Shown: positions 10,619 to 22,890, numbered from the stretch's first letter. The stretch is DNA of 50,517 bases from Paramecium sonneborni (GCA_905182985.1 CAJJDN010000175.1:156350-206866), one strand, 5' to 3'. Numbers and translations are program-made. The notes: generated from the sequence alone by a model not told the origin.

Positions 10619-13600
10619 ATGTAACAAGTCTAATATTTTGTTATCCTTTTTCTATTGGTACTAGTTGCTTGTCAAAAAATTAACTAAAATCATGTCAATC
10701 GATTTTAAATTTAAAATTGTACCTATTATCAAGAAGTCATCTCTTATATACCAGAATAATGTTAAATTGTCGATATGTCATAAACTAATTTTGTTTGCAA
10801 AAACAATCTATTCATTTTGAATATTTAACAACTCTACTTAAACAATTCCAATATTACAGATTGTGATATCACAAAAATTTATGCTTAATACATTTAATTA
10901 GAAAATGTGACCTTACAAAATAAAAATACTAGTCAATATTAGTTTTCATCTGAAGAGACAATTTTAATAGTAGGAGATTTGAGAAAATTAATGAATCATA
11001 GTGAAATATTAATCTAATCAGAAAACAAAATAAAGATAAAAGATGGTTATATAAATATTGATTAAATAGAAATAGTTTCTCGCTAAGGTTATGTTGAAAT
11101 AGAGAATAGTAAGTTGATTAGTTTAAATCCAAAATGTATTATGAATCATGATTTATAAGTGGCTTATAATTTAAAGATAGTTTCAATAAGTAATGTAACA
11201 ATAGATAAATAATCACATATAATTGCATCTAGTATAATAATATATTCTAATAATACAATAATAGAAGGAATAATAGAATCTCCTTTTGATTGTTATACAA
11301 ATTAAGGAGTGGGAAAGGCTCCAATATTTACGATAGAAGGATTAAATTGTTTAAGTGGAGGTGGATCATCAGCAGGATAAGGAGGAGGAGGGAGTAGAAG
11401 TAAATAATGTGAAGCTTTAGAAAAGACTTCAAAATAATTCATAAAATCTAGACCTTATAATAATGGTAATTATTTAAGAAGTGGAAGTGGAGGTGCAGGA
11501 ACAATATCAATTGGTAGTGGTGGTGGTATAATATAACTTTAATCCTTATATTTAATATTAATAAAAGGTGATTTACTTTGTAATGGAGTGGATGGAGATA
11601 TGATTGATATTTAAACATAATATGGTGGTGGAGGTGGAGGAGCAATTCATATAGTATCTAAATATATTGATGGTAATGGAAATATTTAAGCAAAAGGAGG
11701 CAATTCAGATATATCTAATGAAGTAGGGGAAGGAGGAGGTGGAATAGTTCTTATTTAAGGAGAAGTATTATCAACTTCAGAACTTAAAATTGATGTTAGA
11801 ACTGGATTTAGAAAATAATAATAAGGATCAAATGGTACAATACAATTTCTTCCTTGTTAAGATGGATCTCATCTAATCAATTTATAATGTATTCAATGTC
11901 CTACTAATTCAATATCATTTGCTAAAAGAGGACATTGCTTCAAATGTCCAGGAGTTTTATTTGGACCATCTTTTGATTAATGGCCTTCTTGTAATGATAA
12001 AGTTTGCATTGAATTTTATTGTGATCCTATTACATTTATCTCAAACATCACTTCTAGTCTACTTAATCTATTTTTATATCTTACATTATTTTTACTTGTA
12101 TCTTTTGGATATATTATTAGAAGAATGTATAGAATGAAAGAAATCAAATATGAAAAATTACCTTTCGATTTTGAATCTGCTACTAGATATATGACCATTG
12201 ATCATCTATTAACTGATGAATTAATGAAAAATCCTAACTTTTAATTAATCGATCTTATGTATCATGTTCATAGAATCACTCTATTAGGAAACAATTCATT
12301 ACATAATCCTTGGAAATTACCATCACATCCTGAATCTGGAATTGAATATCTTATGGATCTAGAAGAATATAAAAGATTTGCTAATAAAATCAATAAATTT
12401 GCAGAATGGAAAAAATAAGAAAAAATTTTATTAATCTTTGCTTCCTTCCTTTATTATCCATTATATTGGATGATTCTAACATATTTAAAAAAAAAAAAAT
12501 ATTTGAGAATCATAGAATACTTTAATTAATCTAATATGATTAAACTTATGGATGATCAATTTATTAAAATGAAAATATCTAAATCTGCAGATTATACTCT
12601 ACTCTATTTTGATATCTTTAATTATAAAATAAGTGACTTAAAATATTTCTTCTTAGCTTGTCCATATTATATACTTGTTTCAGGAGAAGGTAACTTTCTT
12701 AAACCCTTTTATTTATGTGAAAGTAATCCCTTTCTCTCCTGTCTCTATTTTTCTATCAATAGAAATAAAGAAATTCATGAAGATCGAAATAAAATTCTAG
12801 ATAATCTTGTTGCACACAAAAAAAGAATGGAAAATAGCTAAAAACTAAATAATTTCATTATTAAATTTAATAGATATGCTAGAGCTATTGATGTAGATAG
12901 TAATCATTTTGCACATAATGTATAATAATTAATTATTTATTGCAATCGCTAAAATGCTAAATTCTTTTCAGATTTCCAAATTACAATTAATGTCATTATT
13001 ATTATTGATGATGAATTTACTATCTTAGAAAATTATGAATCCTAAGAATTTATAGCTTTCATAGAAGGAGCTAAAAATAAACATATGAGACTTGGATTAT
13101 TTATCTATGATTCAGAAGCAAATCCTGAAGAAATTGAAGATGTATTAGATAATCAAAGAATCTCTTTAGAATAATCTAATTAATTTTAAATTCTAGATGA
13201 AGACAAAGAAAGTTTTGACAATCTTACTAATCTTGAAGATCTTAAACATCAATATATTTAAAGAATTCAAGATTCAGTTTAATCATTCCAAGTTATGGAA
13301 TAAGAGTAATAAAAAAAAGAAAAAAGTATGAAATCTAAATTGTAAATTTTTGGCAAAATTCGATATTTATTCTTATCTCATCAAGTTCCAACTGTTGGTC
13401 AAAATACCAAAATATATACTCAATTATTATTATCCATTTTAGATGCAGTAAAAAATTTAATTTATTTTAGTTATTTTTGCCTCTGTTAATTTAATAAGGA
13501 CTTTAAACAACAGATTTTTTATTAGAATAAATTCTATTTTTAAGTTTTCCCTATCCATTTAGTATTTTAGCAAGTCCAATTTTGGGTTGTGTTTGGATGA

Positions 13601-13830
13601 CAACTTAATCATATGGAATTGCAAAAGTTCATTCAATTTTCAATACTTTATCTATTTTTAATCTTTTTTTTTATATTATCCTAATGATATCTAAGACAAT
13701 CATACTAGCATTTATTATTTTATTAAGTAATTTAATAATAAAGATTCTGTTGATGATTAATATTAAGAGAATACTGTCACTAAATATTAAATTAAATAAA
13801 CTTAATTAAATCAAACATATTATTCAATGA
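10619..13830 (+). CDS. Large secreted/membrane protein: glycine-rich ectodomain plus multi-pass C-terminus
   Basis: ATG 10619, only 74 bp after the kinase regulatory gene, to TGA 13828-13830; one intron at 13448-13470; 1062 residues. A clear signal peptide (VILFLLVLVACQ) begins the protein. Residues to about 400 have repeating beta-type stretches with glycine-rich turns (GGGGSRSK, SGGAGTISIGSGGG, YGGGGGGAI) that suggest a beta-helix-like extracellular domain. A Cys-rich motif follows (CIQCPTNS, CFKCPG), then a membrane segment near LFLYLTLFLLVSFGYIIRR. A long cytosolic region of about 480 residues comes next, and two or three more hydrophobic segments lie at the C-terminus. It resembles uncharacterised ciliate surface proteins. 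Ligand and function are unknown. Its stop overlaps the convergent gene by a few bases. Confidence 0.8.
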
Positions 13831-14896
13831 TTTTAAATTTATTATATGCAATCATTTATTATTTATATTTCTTACTAATATTAGGTAATTAATTGCTTAT
13901 AATTTTTTTATCTCAATTAAATTTCATTATTCAATTGTATGATCAATTATTGACTATTTTAAATAGATTATTGTATCTAATCTATAAGACTCTTCTTTAA
14001 CTTATATTATTGCAACATAACTTCATGATCTTCCATTAAAATTTTGATTAAATCATTATTCACTTATTGAATCTTATTTTCATGCAATCTTATTGCTATA
14101 TCATTTTGAGATTTTTCTGAATTTTATGTATTTAACAATTTAATCTTTTAATCTGAAATACTTGCTCTAAGTTTTTATAATAATCTTGTTGACCTTCTAA
14201 TTAAATCATGATCAGCAAATTTGTCTAAAGAAATTTAAGAAAATGTCAATGCAATTTATTAGTATTCTGGTTCCAAATTATTTTGTAACTCTTCACCAAC
14301 TATGCTAAAAGTCTCAGAATGTTCTTCAATAAAATTTGATTCTAATAATTTTTGAATATTTCATACATTTCCCCTTTTCCAATAGATCAATAGCAGTATC
14401 AATAGAACTTAATGCTTTATTATAGGAATTTTATTAGTTCGAATATAATTGATCTTCTTTATTTTACCAATCAATCAGAGATTATTTAGAGTTGATCATA
14501 TTCTAAACTTCTTACTTTTTTGATATAATGTCTGCTTCCTAAAATGTTATCGATCGATCTAATCTTCTAATTTCAACTTATAATGTTGCTAATTCTACCT
14601 GTAAATCATTTATTCTATGGCCATAGTAATCAATGTCACTCTATTATCTATTTGTATATATGTTATATGATTTGGTTTCTGATTCTATTTTATCCTATAA
14701 ATTTGATGTGATTAATTACTAAAATATTATTTTTTATCTGATTGAGTGCTTGCATTAGTTCATTTGTATTTGTTTAATCTAATTATGACATTAATATTAT
14801 AGATCTTCCCATATTTGAAACTCCCAATTAAGTTAACTTAGTTGTTAATGAAGTTTATAAACAATTGATGGTTAAAGCAAAGAAAAAAATCAACAT
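13824..14896 (-). CDS. Secreted coiled-coil protein of trichocyst matrix type
   Basis: Minus-strand ATG at 14896 to TGA at 13826-13824 with introns 14695-14719 and 14342-14366 gives 340 residues. A signal peptide (MLIFFFALTINC) is followed by long amphipathic helices rich in Gln, Asn, Ser and Ile, for example DLQVELATLQVEIRRLDRSI and NEIQLRQKNYKQLITQYQQE. Length, signal peptide and helical content fit the trichocyst matrix protein family, whose members are processed and packed as crystals in exocytotic trichocysts. It is more divergent than the other two in this window, so it may belong to a side branch of the family. Downstream it meets the preceding gene tail to tail with a 7-bp overlap. 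Confidence 0.7.
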
Positions 14897-15402
14897 ATCG
14901 TTTTTATAATTAATATTATAATATATTAATTCAAAACTATATTTTATATTTCTTTAAAATAAAATTCTTTCTTCCTTTTTAACCTTTTATTATTCTCCAA
15001 ACTGATTAGATTGGTTTATTCATGTATGGATAAACATATAAAAAAAATAATAAGCATTATTTAAATGAATATGGACGTATGTATTTAGCTGAATATTATT
15101 ATTTGGAGAAATTTATAAAATACTAAATCTTAGATACTTATCTCCTATTTGATAAATCTCTTTTTTTTTGACTTTTATTTTAGGGACAAAATTATCTAAG
15201 AATATTTTCTCAATATAGTACTTCTCATTTATCTTCTAAATATAACAAAAATAAGAGAAACCAAAATAGTAATTAATTATAAAACAAATAAGAGCACAAA
15301 TAATTTGAATTGTTATTCTTTTTTAGGTATTGTCCCTATTTGTAATTTCTAATAGTATCACAAAGTCCCATAATTTAGCATTAAAAATAATCATCTATTA
15401 AG
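14897..15402. other. Region with a broken plus-strand open frame
   Basis: A plus-strand frame from ATG 15022 reads plausibly (NEYGRMYLAEYYYLEKF) until an in-frame TGA at 15169-15171, then stays open in the same frame into the next gene model (contains GQNYLRIFSQYSTSHLSSK). No GT...AG pair of usual size removes the TGA. This could be an old 5' part of the following gene, or chance. Confidence 0.3.
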
Positions 15403-15931
15403 ATGAAAAACTCCATGTATATAAGATTAATTGATGCCTTAGAGGATGTTTGTACTTTAAACTTTGAAAGTTCTAATAAACTAAGCTTTCAATGTTTCTA
15501 CTTAATTAAATATATAATTTCAAAATTTAAAAGTAAGAATGTAAATATATAATAGCTACTCCTTCTATATATAATGTTCAAATAAATAAAATAGTGACAC
15601 CTCCTTCCTTTTTTTTTAGATATGCTATGTAATAATAGTTGGATTTATAGAAGTTCTAAGAAAATATGTACTTGAATACAAGAAATAATCAAAGATCATA
15701 TATGAGATTAATTGGATTTTAAGAATCTTAAATCCAATATAAAAATAATGTTAAGTTAATATTATAAACATTTAGGATATTAATAGTTATTAAATATAAG
15801 AAGTTAACTTGAATTTTCTAAGACAGACAGAACTGGATTGTTGTTTTGTTCAAATTTCTTTAAATTAAGGTTTACTATTTATAAATTAAACAGAAGGAGG
15901 ATTAAAAAATAATAAATTAGGATTAGTTTGA
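15403..15931 (+). CDS. Hypothetical protein, spliced, model uncertain
   Basis: ATG 15403, introns 15533-15555 (23 nt) and about 15747-15772 (26 nt, starting GTTA), TGA 15929-15931. The spliced frame is coding-like throughout, with segments such as MYIRLIDALEDVCTLNFESS, KFQENMYLNTRNNQRSYM and RQTELDCCFVQISLNQGLLF. A further possible intron just before the TGA would extend the end to 16016. The frame is also open upstream to 15172, so the true start may be missing or lost. No family is recognised. The antisense strand near 15850-16047 also shows a short plausible frame, but the plus-strand reading is longer and better supported. Confidence 0.4.
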
Positions 15932-16249
15932 ATTATTATGTTCGTTGAGTCAACTTCTTTAATTAAAACAAAGATATAACTAACAGGTTTTGGTTGGATT
16001 AATTGAATATTAGATAATTTAAGTTTATTTTAAGTGTATTTTTCCATTGATTTACTAATTAAATATTAATGAAGTATAAATAATAAGCAAAATATAAAAT
16101 TGAAGTTTTATAGGTATTCTTATAGAATTCTGGTAAAAGATTTGTTCTGAAATGGATAAATTTTTATTGGATTTATATATACACGTGTGTGAAAATTTGG
16201 ATTTCTAAAACAAAATCACAAATAATTTTCATGTAATAATAAATAAAAA
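15932..16249. other. Spacer before the TauE/SafE-like gene
   Basis: AT-rich, about 318 bp. It may include the last exon (to 16016) of the preceding hypothetical gene. A short minus-strand open frame at 15850-16047 overlaps it and is judged a shadow. No other element is seen. Confidence 0.35.
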
Positions 16250-17664
16250 ATGGCAAAGTGTGGAAGATTTTATTATGAATTGAATTCAGACTTATGTCAG
16301 CATTTGCAATTTAATTAAATAAATTCTTTGTCAGTTTTGGGAACACTTGTAATTCCAATATCAATAGGAATATTCAATACTATTGGTTTGGGTGCATAAG
16401 GGTTCTAGATTTTTATTTTATTGTTGGCATTAAATTATGGAAAGAAAGTATAAAATAAAATGAATAATAGGATGCATCTTTGATGAATCAACCTATGTAA
16501 TTAGCATAATATTTTCTGACATCTATGGAGAATTTGAGAAAAAGGAAATAACCAAATTAACCAGCAGTAAATGAAAATTTGGTATTGTTACTAGTACCTA
16601 TGATGATATCAGGTTGTACAATAGGATTACATTCAAAGTAAAAGTTGATTTAATTAATTATTAGAGATTACATACCAACATTCTTTACAGCAATAATAAC
16701 TATAATATCTTTGTTAATGTTGATGGCAACAACTTATTCAAAGACAAAGTAAGTAAGAAAGATCGAGTAAGTAGCTACAGAAGAATAAATAAAGAACTTT
16801 GAGGATGATTTTATCAATGTTGGAGATGGTATATTGATTAATGTTGAACAATTCTTTTAATAAATATAAAGTTCAATTAGAAGAGAATCTTTTATTAAGG
16901 TACTACCTTAAGAGATTTTGGAGATGGATTTAACTATTGATGAACATAAAATAAAGGCTAAAGATTTTTTGAATTAAAATAAAGAAATTAGTTAATAAAT
17001 TCATAAGAAATTATCAACTAGATCAATTCCAAAATTAAAAGTGTTTTTTTATGCACTTACAATTCTTATAAATATAGGTTTATTATTTAAAACAACAGAA
17101 ATGCATGTTTGTGATGTAGATGTATTTAGAAATTTCATGATGTAAGTTTGGCATAGAAATGAATAATAAATAACATATAATGTCATATTATTTTTTATTC
17201 TAGCTTTTGTTACTAAAACATTTGACATTATATTGTTGTTATAATTATTTATTTCATCATATATATTTGGATTTTTATTGGGTTCAGTAGGAGCAGCAGC
17301 TTAAATTGTAGTGATAATTTTATTAACAAAATTAAAGAGAGTTTAAGTAAGTACTGCAGAAGTATCAATGACACTTCCTATAATTATGTTTTCAGTGACT
17401 TTATCAAGTACAATTATATCATTAGCTACTGGAATGATTCATGATATTTGTGGAGTGATTGCTATATTCCTATTTTCAATTATTGGATAAAAAATAGTCA
17501 AACCAAAAGTATAAAGATTTGTTAAACCACTTTTTGCATTGCATTTAGCATTTTATTTTTAGATTGTAATGTTAATAGTCTTCCTTGCTACTTAATTCTT
17601 AAGGAACAAAGAAAAGGGATGGCAAGATTTGTTCATTCCAAGAGTAGTATGTAATAGTACCTGA
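16250..17664 (+). CDS. TauE/SafE-like multi-pass membrane transporter
   Basis: ATG 16250 to TGA 17662-17664 with one intron at 16448-16470 gives 463 residues. The layout is two hydrophobic halves separated by a hydrophilic stretch of about 130 residues. The first half holds SLSVLGTLVIPISIGIFNTI and LVLLLVPMMISGCTIGLHSK. The second holds FGFLLGSVGAAAQIVVIILL followed by STAEVSMTLPIIMFSVTLSS. This small-residue loop pattern repeated in both halves resembles TauE/SafE anion exporters (sulfite, sulfoacetate), which act in membranes; ciliates have many copies. Key residues of the family are not strict, so substrate cannot be stated. An ATG at 16231 is out of frame. The fit is by architecture and local motifs only. 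Confidence 0.55.
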
Positions 17665-17705
17665 ATTATTTTATACAACATATTATTATCATTATAATAA
17701 TTTAT

Positions 17706-18996
17706 ATGTACTCTAATTATGAATTCAGCTGTAGAATTCCTCACCACAAAATAGTAAACAAAAAAATTGTTTATGTGGTAATCTTTGTCTCACACTCTTA
17801 TTGTTCTGCAAAAGTCTAACATCTTAGATATTCAGATGCTGAAAAATTACATATTAAATTGGATAAGTCATCATAACAATTACGTTTAGCAATCACTCTA
17901 CCACCATTTCCTGGTAAAAAACTATTCGGCAGTCATAATGATTCTGAATAAGGCATTTTAAGACGCGTATTCATTCATATATTTCATATTTTAGAGATCT
18001 GATCTTTAAGATTACTTTAATCAATTACTTAAAATTGATAAACTCTATTCTATACCATGTTTGAAATCTATGTTACCTGATATTAATGATGATAAAAGTG
18101 AACTAACTTAATTTTTATAAGATAAGTAATAAATTATATATCAAATACTTAGACCTAAATAATAATACAATTTTATTATTGATTCATTTTAACAATTAGA
18201 CATGTTTGTTTTGTACTTTGTTTAAGTTATTGACAATTTTAATAAAACTAAATGGAAATTTAAAACTAGATATTCAGATTTAAGAGACATTCATTAAGCA
18301 CTCAAAGAACAAATCAAAAATAATATTCCTGAATTCCCAAAAAGAAAAATCTTTGGAATTACTAATGATGATCCATAAGAAATTGAAACTAGAAAAAAAA
18401 ATCTAGAAATCTACCTTAATTCAATTTACGCGTATTTCATTCTATATTAATTAGAGTGATCCAGAATTAGCTAATACAGATATTTTAGATTATTTCATTT
18501 AAAATAGCAGAAGAGAATCCAAAAAATTATAAAAATTCGATGAATAAAAAATGCTTTTAAAAATGGTATTTTTACAATCATTTATCAATCTTAGAAACTT
18601 AAATAAAAATAACAAAAATAATAATAAATTGAATTATTGCAACAAAAACTATTGAATCCAAACAATTAATAAGATGATAATAATTAGATATCTCAAAAAC
18701 CTATTAAATAATTACCTAGAAAAGGATTATTTGTAATAAAAGAATTATTAGATAAATATGAAGATGATAACACTACCTTAATCAGATACAGTTCTTTATC
18801 TACTAATCCTCTAAATACTGTAGGTGTTAGTCAGATGCCTACAGCGATTTTATAAAATACTTAGATAGACGATCAATTTTAAAAAGCAGCCTCATAACCC
18901 TAAGCTGGTAAATTTGACATAGATGATCTTGAAGAGGATTTTATAATCTAAATAGATAATTCCAAATAAGATGTTTAATTAACCGATTAATAATGA
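17706..18996 (+). CDS. Protein with two PX (phosphoinositide-binding) domains
   Basis: ATG 17706 to TGA 18994-18996 with introns 17967-17994, 18432-18456 and 18566-18594 gives 402 residues. Each PX domain shows the basic lipid-binding motif (LRYSDAEKL near residue 45; TRYSDLRDI near residue 175), a proline/lysine loop (LPPFPGKKLFG; EFPKRKIFG), and the C-terminal helix (RSDLQDYFNQLL; RKKNLEIYLNSI). PX domains bind phosphatidylinositol 3-phosphate on endosomal membranes, so a sorting or membrane-docking role is expected. The second intron is supported because its 3' AG must be the second of two tandem AGs to keep frame. The last 130 residues are Gln-rich and low-complexity with an acidic patch (DIDDLEEDF). 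No BAR domain is visible. It lies 41 bp after the transporter gene. Confidence 0.85.
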
Positions 18997-19115
18997 CAAC
19001 AGATTATAAAGTATTTTTTAAAACTATTTACAATTTTATTTAAAATATTTTACTCTGTTTAAATATCTACTTTTTTGCTTCATACTATAATACCATAAGG
19101 ATTATATTATATATA

Positions 19116-19638
19116 ATGATTCAATCGCTAGAACTTTTATTAGAAATTCTAAATACATTAGTCGGATGCCAATATAATGAAGAATTATAAATTATAAATT
19201 AAAAAGGAGTTCAATAATGAAAAGATAACTATTAAATATAAGAGCGAAGTTTATAAAGATGCTAAAAATTTAACTGTGATAAATGAGAAAATATTTGATT
19301 GTAAAATTTTGATTTTATTTTTAATTGAAGCAATTACTTTTAGAATCTAAAATTTATGTAAATATTAAATATAGATTTTATTAATAGAATTATCATAAAA
19401 CAAAAACATAAAGTAGAATTTTACTAGATTGTTAAGAAATTAATTAATTTTAGTAGTTTAATAGGTTTTGTTACTAATGGATGAGATTTTTCTTGAATCA
19501 TATTAAATTATTATAATGAATGGATATACTCATATTCCAGAATTAATTTATAATATATTTTTAAAATGTTAAACAATTTTAATATTTTTAATACTTAAAT
19601 ATATAATATAATAATTAATAAGTTGCCTTAATGAGTGA
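19116..19638 (+). CDS. Hypothetical protein, splice uncertain
   Basis: ATG 19116 to TGA 19636-19638. A 22-nt candidate intron (starting GTC after codon 15) joins the first codons to a long coding-like frame containing KSEVYKDAKNLTVINEKIFD and MDEIFLESYQIIIMNGYTHI. The product would be about 166 residues, helical and hydrophobic. The intron start GTC is unusual for this genome, and the end overlaps the next ATG by 8 bp, which argues against some part of this model. No family is recognised. Confidence 0.35.
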
Positions 19639-19879
19639 ATTTTAGAAAATTGACGAAGATGATTATTTTCGATTGAATGAGATTTTTTGCATTTGGTTAA
19701 TGAAGAAGCAAAACATTCATTTTGAAGATTTATCATTTAAAGATGCAAAGAAGAAATTCAAAAAATTTTGTAAAAGGTACAACAAATAAAAGCTTGATGC
19801 GTTATATTATGAACATGATAAATTAATTGAAAAATATCAATCAGATATTCAATCTAAACATAAATGGAATTTTAAGTGA
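19631..19879 (+). CDS. Small hypothetical protein
   Basis: Intron-free frame, ATG 19631 to TGA 19877-19879, 82 residues. It is highly charged and aromatic, e.g. DDYFRLNEIFCIWLMKKQN and KKFKKFCKRYNKQKLDALYY. The pattern of an LNEIFCIWL helix followed by a lysine-rich helix and LDALYY looks like a folded small domain rather than noise. I do not recognise a family. It starts within the last bases of the preceding uncertain model. Confidence 0.6.
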
Positions 19880-19918
19880 GCTAATTAATCATAAAATGAT
19901 ATTATGATCTATTTAATT

Positions 19919-19938
19919 ATATATATATATATATATAT
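19919..19938. repeat. (AT)10 microsatellite
   Basis: An uninterrupted AT dinucleotide run lies in the 292-bp spacer between the small hypothetical gene and the coiled-coil gene. The spacer also contains an ATG at about 20031 with a short Arg/Gln-rich frame that could be an upstream exon of the next gene. Confidence 0.85.
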
Positions 19939-20171
19939 GTATAGATAGGAATTGAAATAAATCTTAATTAAGTTTTAGCATTAAAGAAAGTAAAGTTTTT
20001 GGTGGGGAAAGAAATAGAGAAAATATAAAAATGAGTAGAGTAAAGAGAAGTATAATTGATTTAGAGAATGAATAAATAAATAAATAGAGAGAAATAGTGT
20101 GTTAATTGGAATTATCCATTATAGAATAAGTGAATTGAAATAGTTGATTTAAAATATAAAATATCAAAAAA

Positions 20172-21942
20172 ATGTATATGGAAAACTTACTAGATTAGAG
20201 TAATCGTAACAATAGAAGAGGGATTGTATTTTCTCATACACGAAAGACTTTCACAATAAAACCAGATTCACCAAAAACAAGAGAAGCATGTTTAGCTTTA
20301 GGTTATGATCCTCAAATATTTTAATTAAAGTAATTGTTTAAATCTTATAATGGAGAACTCTTGATGAATTTGCAGAACCAGGTTTAAGTGAGAAAGTTTA
20401 AAAAATGAGATATGATCATTACATAAAAAAGACTGAAAGTAAAACGGAAAATGGATTAAAATAGGTGCTTTATAAGAAATAAGCAAGATGCGTAAAGTGA
20501 TAATCAAGAAATAAAAAGCTATAACTAATTTACATCTAGAGAAGAGTTATTAAAGAGATGAAGAGTAATTTAATATTGATATTAAAGATTAGTGAATGAT
20601 TTAATTGAAACATACAATAAGAAGATGAGTAATATCAATAATGAAGAAAAGGATGCATCTTATCTATCATTTGATGAAGAAGATCCTATTCTTGTATTAG
20701 AATAACAATTAGAAAAGGAAATTACAAAATATAAAAAATAGTTGCAAGTAAAAGCTAAGGAAGTACAACATTAATTAGATAATGAAAAAAAAAGATAAAA
20801 ATTATAGCAGGATATGATTGAAAGAGAAAAAAAGATTGAAGAATTAAAATCAAGAATAGCTCATTAAAAAGAAATTAAAAAAAAAGAATTAAAACGTGCA
20901 GCAATAAAAAAATTTAATGAGATTAAAGAAAAAGAAAAAGAAAAATAAAGAAAATTACTAGAAGATAAAAAAAAGTAAGCTGAAAAATTTGACTAAATGT
21001 AACTAATTTATTTATTAAATAAGTTGTAAGAAATTATAAGAAGATGAATTATAGTAAAAGAAAGAATTAGAAGAATAAGAAAGAAGATATTAAGAAAAAA
21101 GACATTAAATCTAATAAAGAAAATAAATCTAAGATAAAGAATATAATTTACATTTGGCTTTAACAATGAATTAAATTGAATAAAAATGGACTGAAACTTC
21201 ATAAAATAAAGATAGATAAATTTGGGAATCCAAATTAGAAAGATTAACTATGAGAAGTACTTTGCATGAAGAAAAATTAAGAATTTATAAACTTAAAACA
21301 TAATAAAGAGAAAAATCTTTAATGTAATAGATTGTGGAAAAATTAGCTCATAAAGAAGAAGATTTAAAAGGTATATTTATAATCTTTATTAATCAGTCTT
21401 GAGATAATCAAAAGAAAAGGAAGAATTATTAAGAATTAATGAAGAAAAATTAAGAAGAAAGAAAATAGAAAAAAGTTTAAAGAATATTAAATCTTAATAA
21501 TTTGATAAAGTTGAAAATTTATAAAAAAAATTTCAATTACTTGAAGATTATTCAGATAAAAGAAGACATGAATTAGAAAATTAAAAATATTTGAAAAAAG
21601 AAAAAATGAAATTAAAATAATAAGATCTACTTGAAAATTACTAAAGATAGGAAAGATTGAAGGATTTCAAATTTAAACAATTAATAAAATCAACCTAACA
21701 ATTGAATGAATAAAAATCTTTAGAAAAAATCTCAAATGAATTAATACGTAGAGCATAACAAGAACTTTAGCGAAAATTAAAGAAAGATTCAGAAAATCTT
21801 GATTAGAGTTTAGTAAGTGTTAGTTAAGCAGATGAAAAATTATTAAAGTAAATAAATTATTATCTCTATTTTTAGTTAAAAAGTAAGTTAACTTGAAAAG
21901 AATTTATCAAATCTAGCTCAAAATTCTAAAATATTAAATTGA
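20172..21942 (+). CDS. Coiled-coil protein, multi-exon
   Basis: ATG 20172 to TGA 21940-21942, with six introns that keep one frame: 20330-20355, 20465-20487, 20565-20587, 20999-21023, 21371-21396 and 21848-21875. The product is 539 residues. The N-terminal 100 residues are globular (KPDSPKTREACLALGYDPQI, then TLDEFAEPGLSEKVQKMRYD), a pattern also seen at the front of some coiled-coil domain-containing (CCDC) proteins. The rest is a near-continuous Lys/Glu/Gln-rich coiled coil (EREKKIEELKSRIAHQKEIK, LHEEKLRIYKLKTQQREKSL). Its last 136 bp repeat after the N at 22891 because of the duplicated block, so the copy at 22892-23027 is not a second gene. A cytoskeletal or ciliary role is plausible but not shown. 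Confidence 0.75.
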
Positions 21943-22890
21943 AAATATCTTTAAATGATGTCAATTTATAAATTATAATAAAATATTATTTCATTAATAA
22001 TAATTATTCATTTTAAGAAATATATAAAGGGATAAGATTAATAATTATGGAAAGATTTTAACTTTTTTTTTACCTTTATTTTTAGAATTAGAAGTAGGAT
22101 ATAAATACCTAAAAGATTATTCAACTTAAAAAGATAATGCACGCAAAACTTAAGATTTCATTAACGAATGAATTTAAGATGCTGAATTTGCTCAAATATT
22201 ATTTAAAGTAGATTATTTACTAAACTGATGAGTTTAAGAGATTAAAATGAAGGTAAAACATTTTTTGCACTTTCAGATGAATTTACTGATAAGGATTTTA
22301 AATTTTGTATTGCTTTTGGGAATGGAAAATTTACAAAATTATTGTATAGATTTAAGATACAATAATAATGTATTTATGAATTCTAAAGTAATCAATATAT
22401 TTTAAAAAAATTAAATCATAATTACAATATAAAGAAACTTAGGATATGAATGCTATATCATCTTAGATATTTAATACCTTTTTTAATTCTTTTGGGAAAT
22501 AAAGTATTCATTTTGAAAGATTTATCATTGCCGAACCATGTAGTATCTTTTTGATTTTTAATGATAAAATGAAATATTAATTTTTAAATTAAATTTTGTT
22601 GTTTAGTATAATTATAATCATATAAATTAAATATTTTTAGTGTAATTTGCTTAAAAGATTACTGAATTATTTAAATTATTAGTAATTCATTATCCAATAT
22701 TAATAGATTTAAGCAATTATTCAAAGCAGTAGCATTGGGTAAATGGATGTGTTAAATAAATTAAAAATGGATATTACAAATTACAATAATAAATAATAAA
22801 AATAAAAAACTAACCAAAAGTTAGTTCCTATTGAAATTTGAATAATTTGAGGGGACCAAGTAAAAATTGCAATAAATTTTACATAAACTG
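21807..22890 (+). repeat. First copy of exact 1084-bp duplicated block
   Basis: This block ends at the single N at 22891, and the identical sequence restarts at 22892. By eye no difference is found along its length. Exact identity plus the N at the junction points to two contigs whose overlapping ends were joined instead of merged. Confidence 0.9.

Noticed and set aside
11448..11645. Minus-strand frame rich in His, Leu and Tyr
   Set aside because: Antisense of the glycine-rich part of the gene at 10619; GGT/GGA triplets read as His/Pro/Leu on the other strand.
15850..16047. Minus-strand 65-codon frame containing FVLIKEVDSTNIIIQTN
   Set aside because: Reads plausibly, but the plus-strand spliced model over the same bases is longer and has fitting introns; kept only as a caution.
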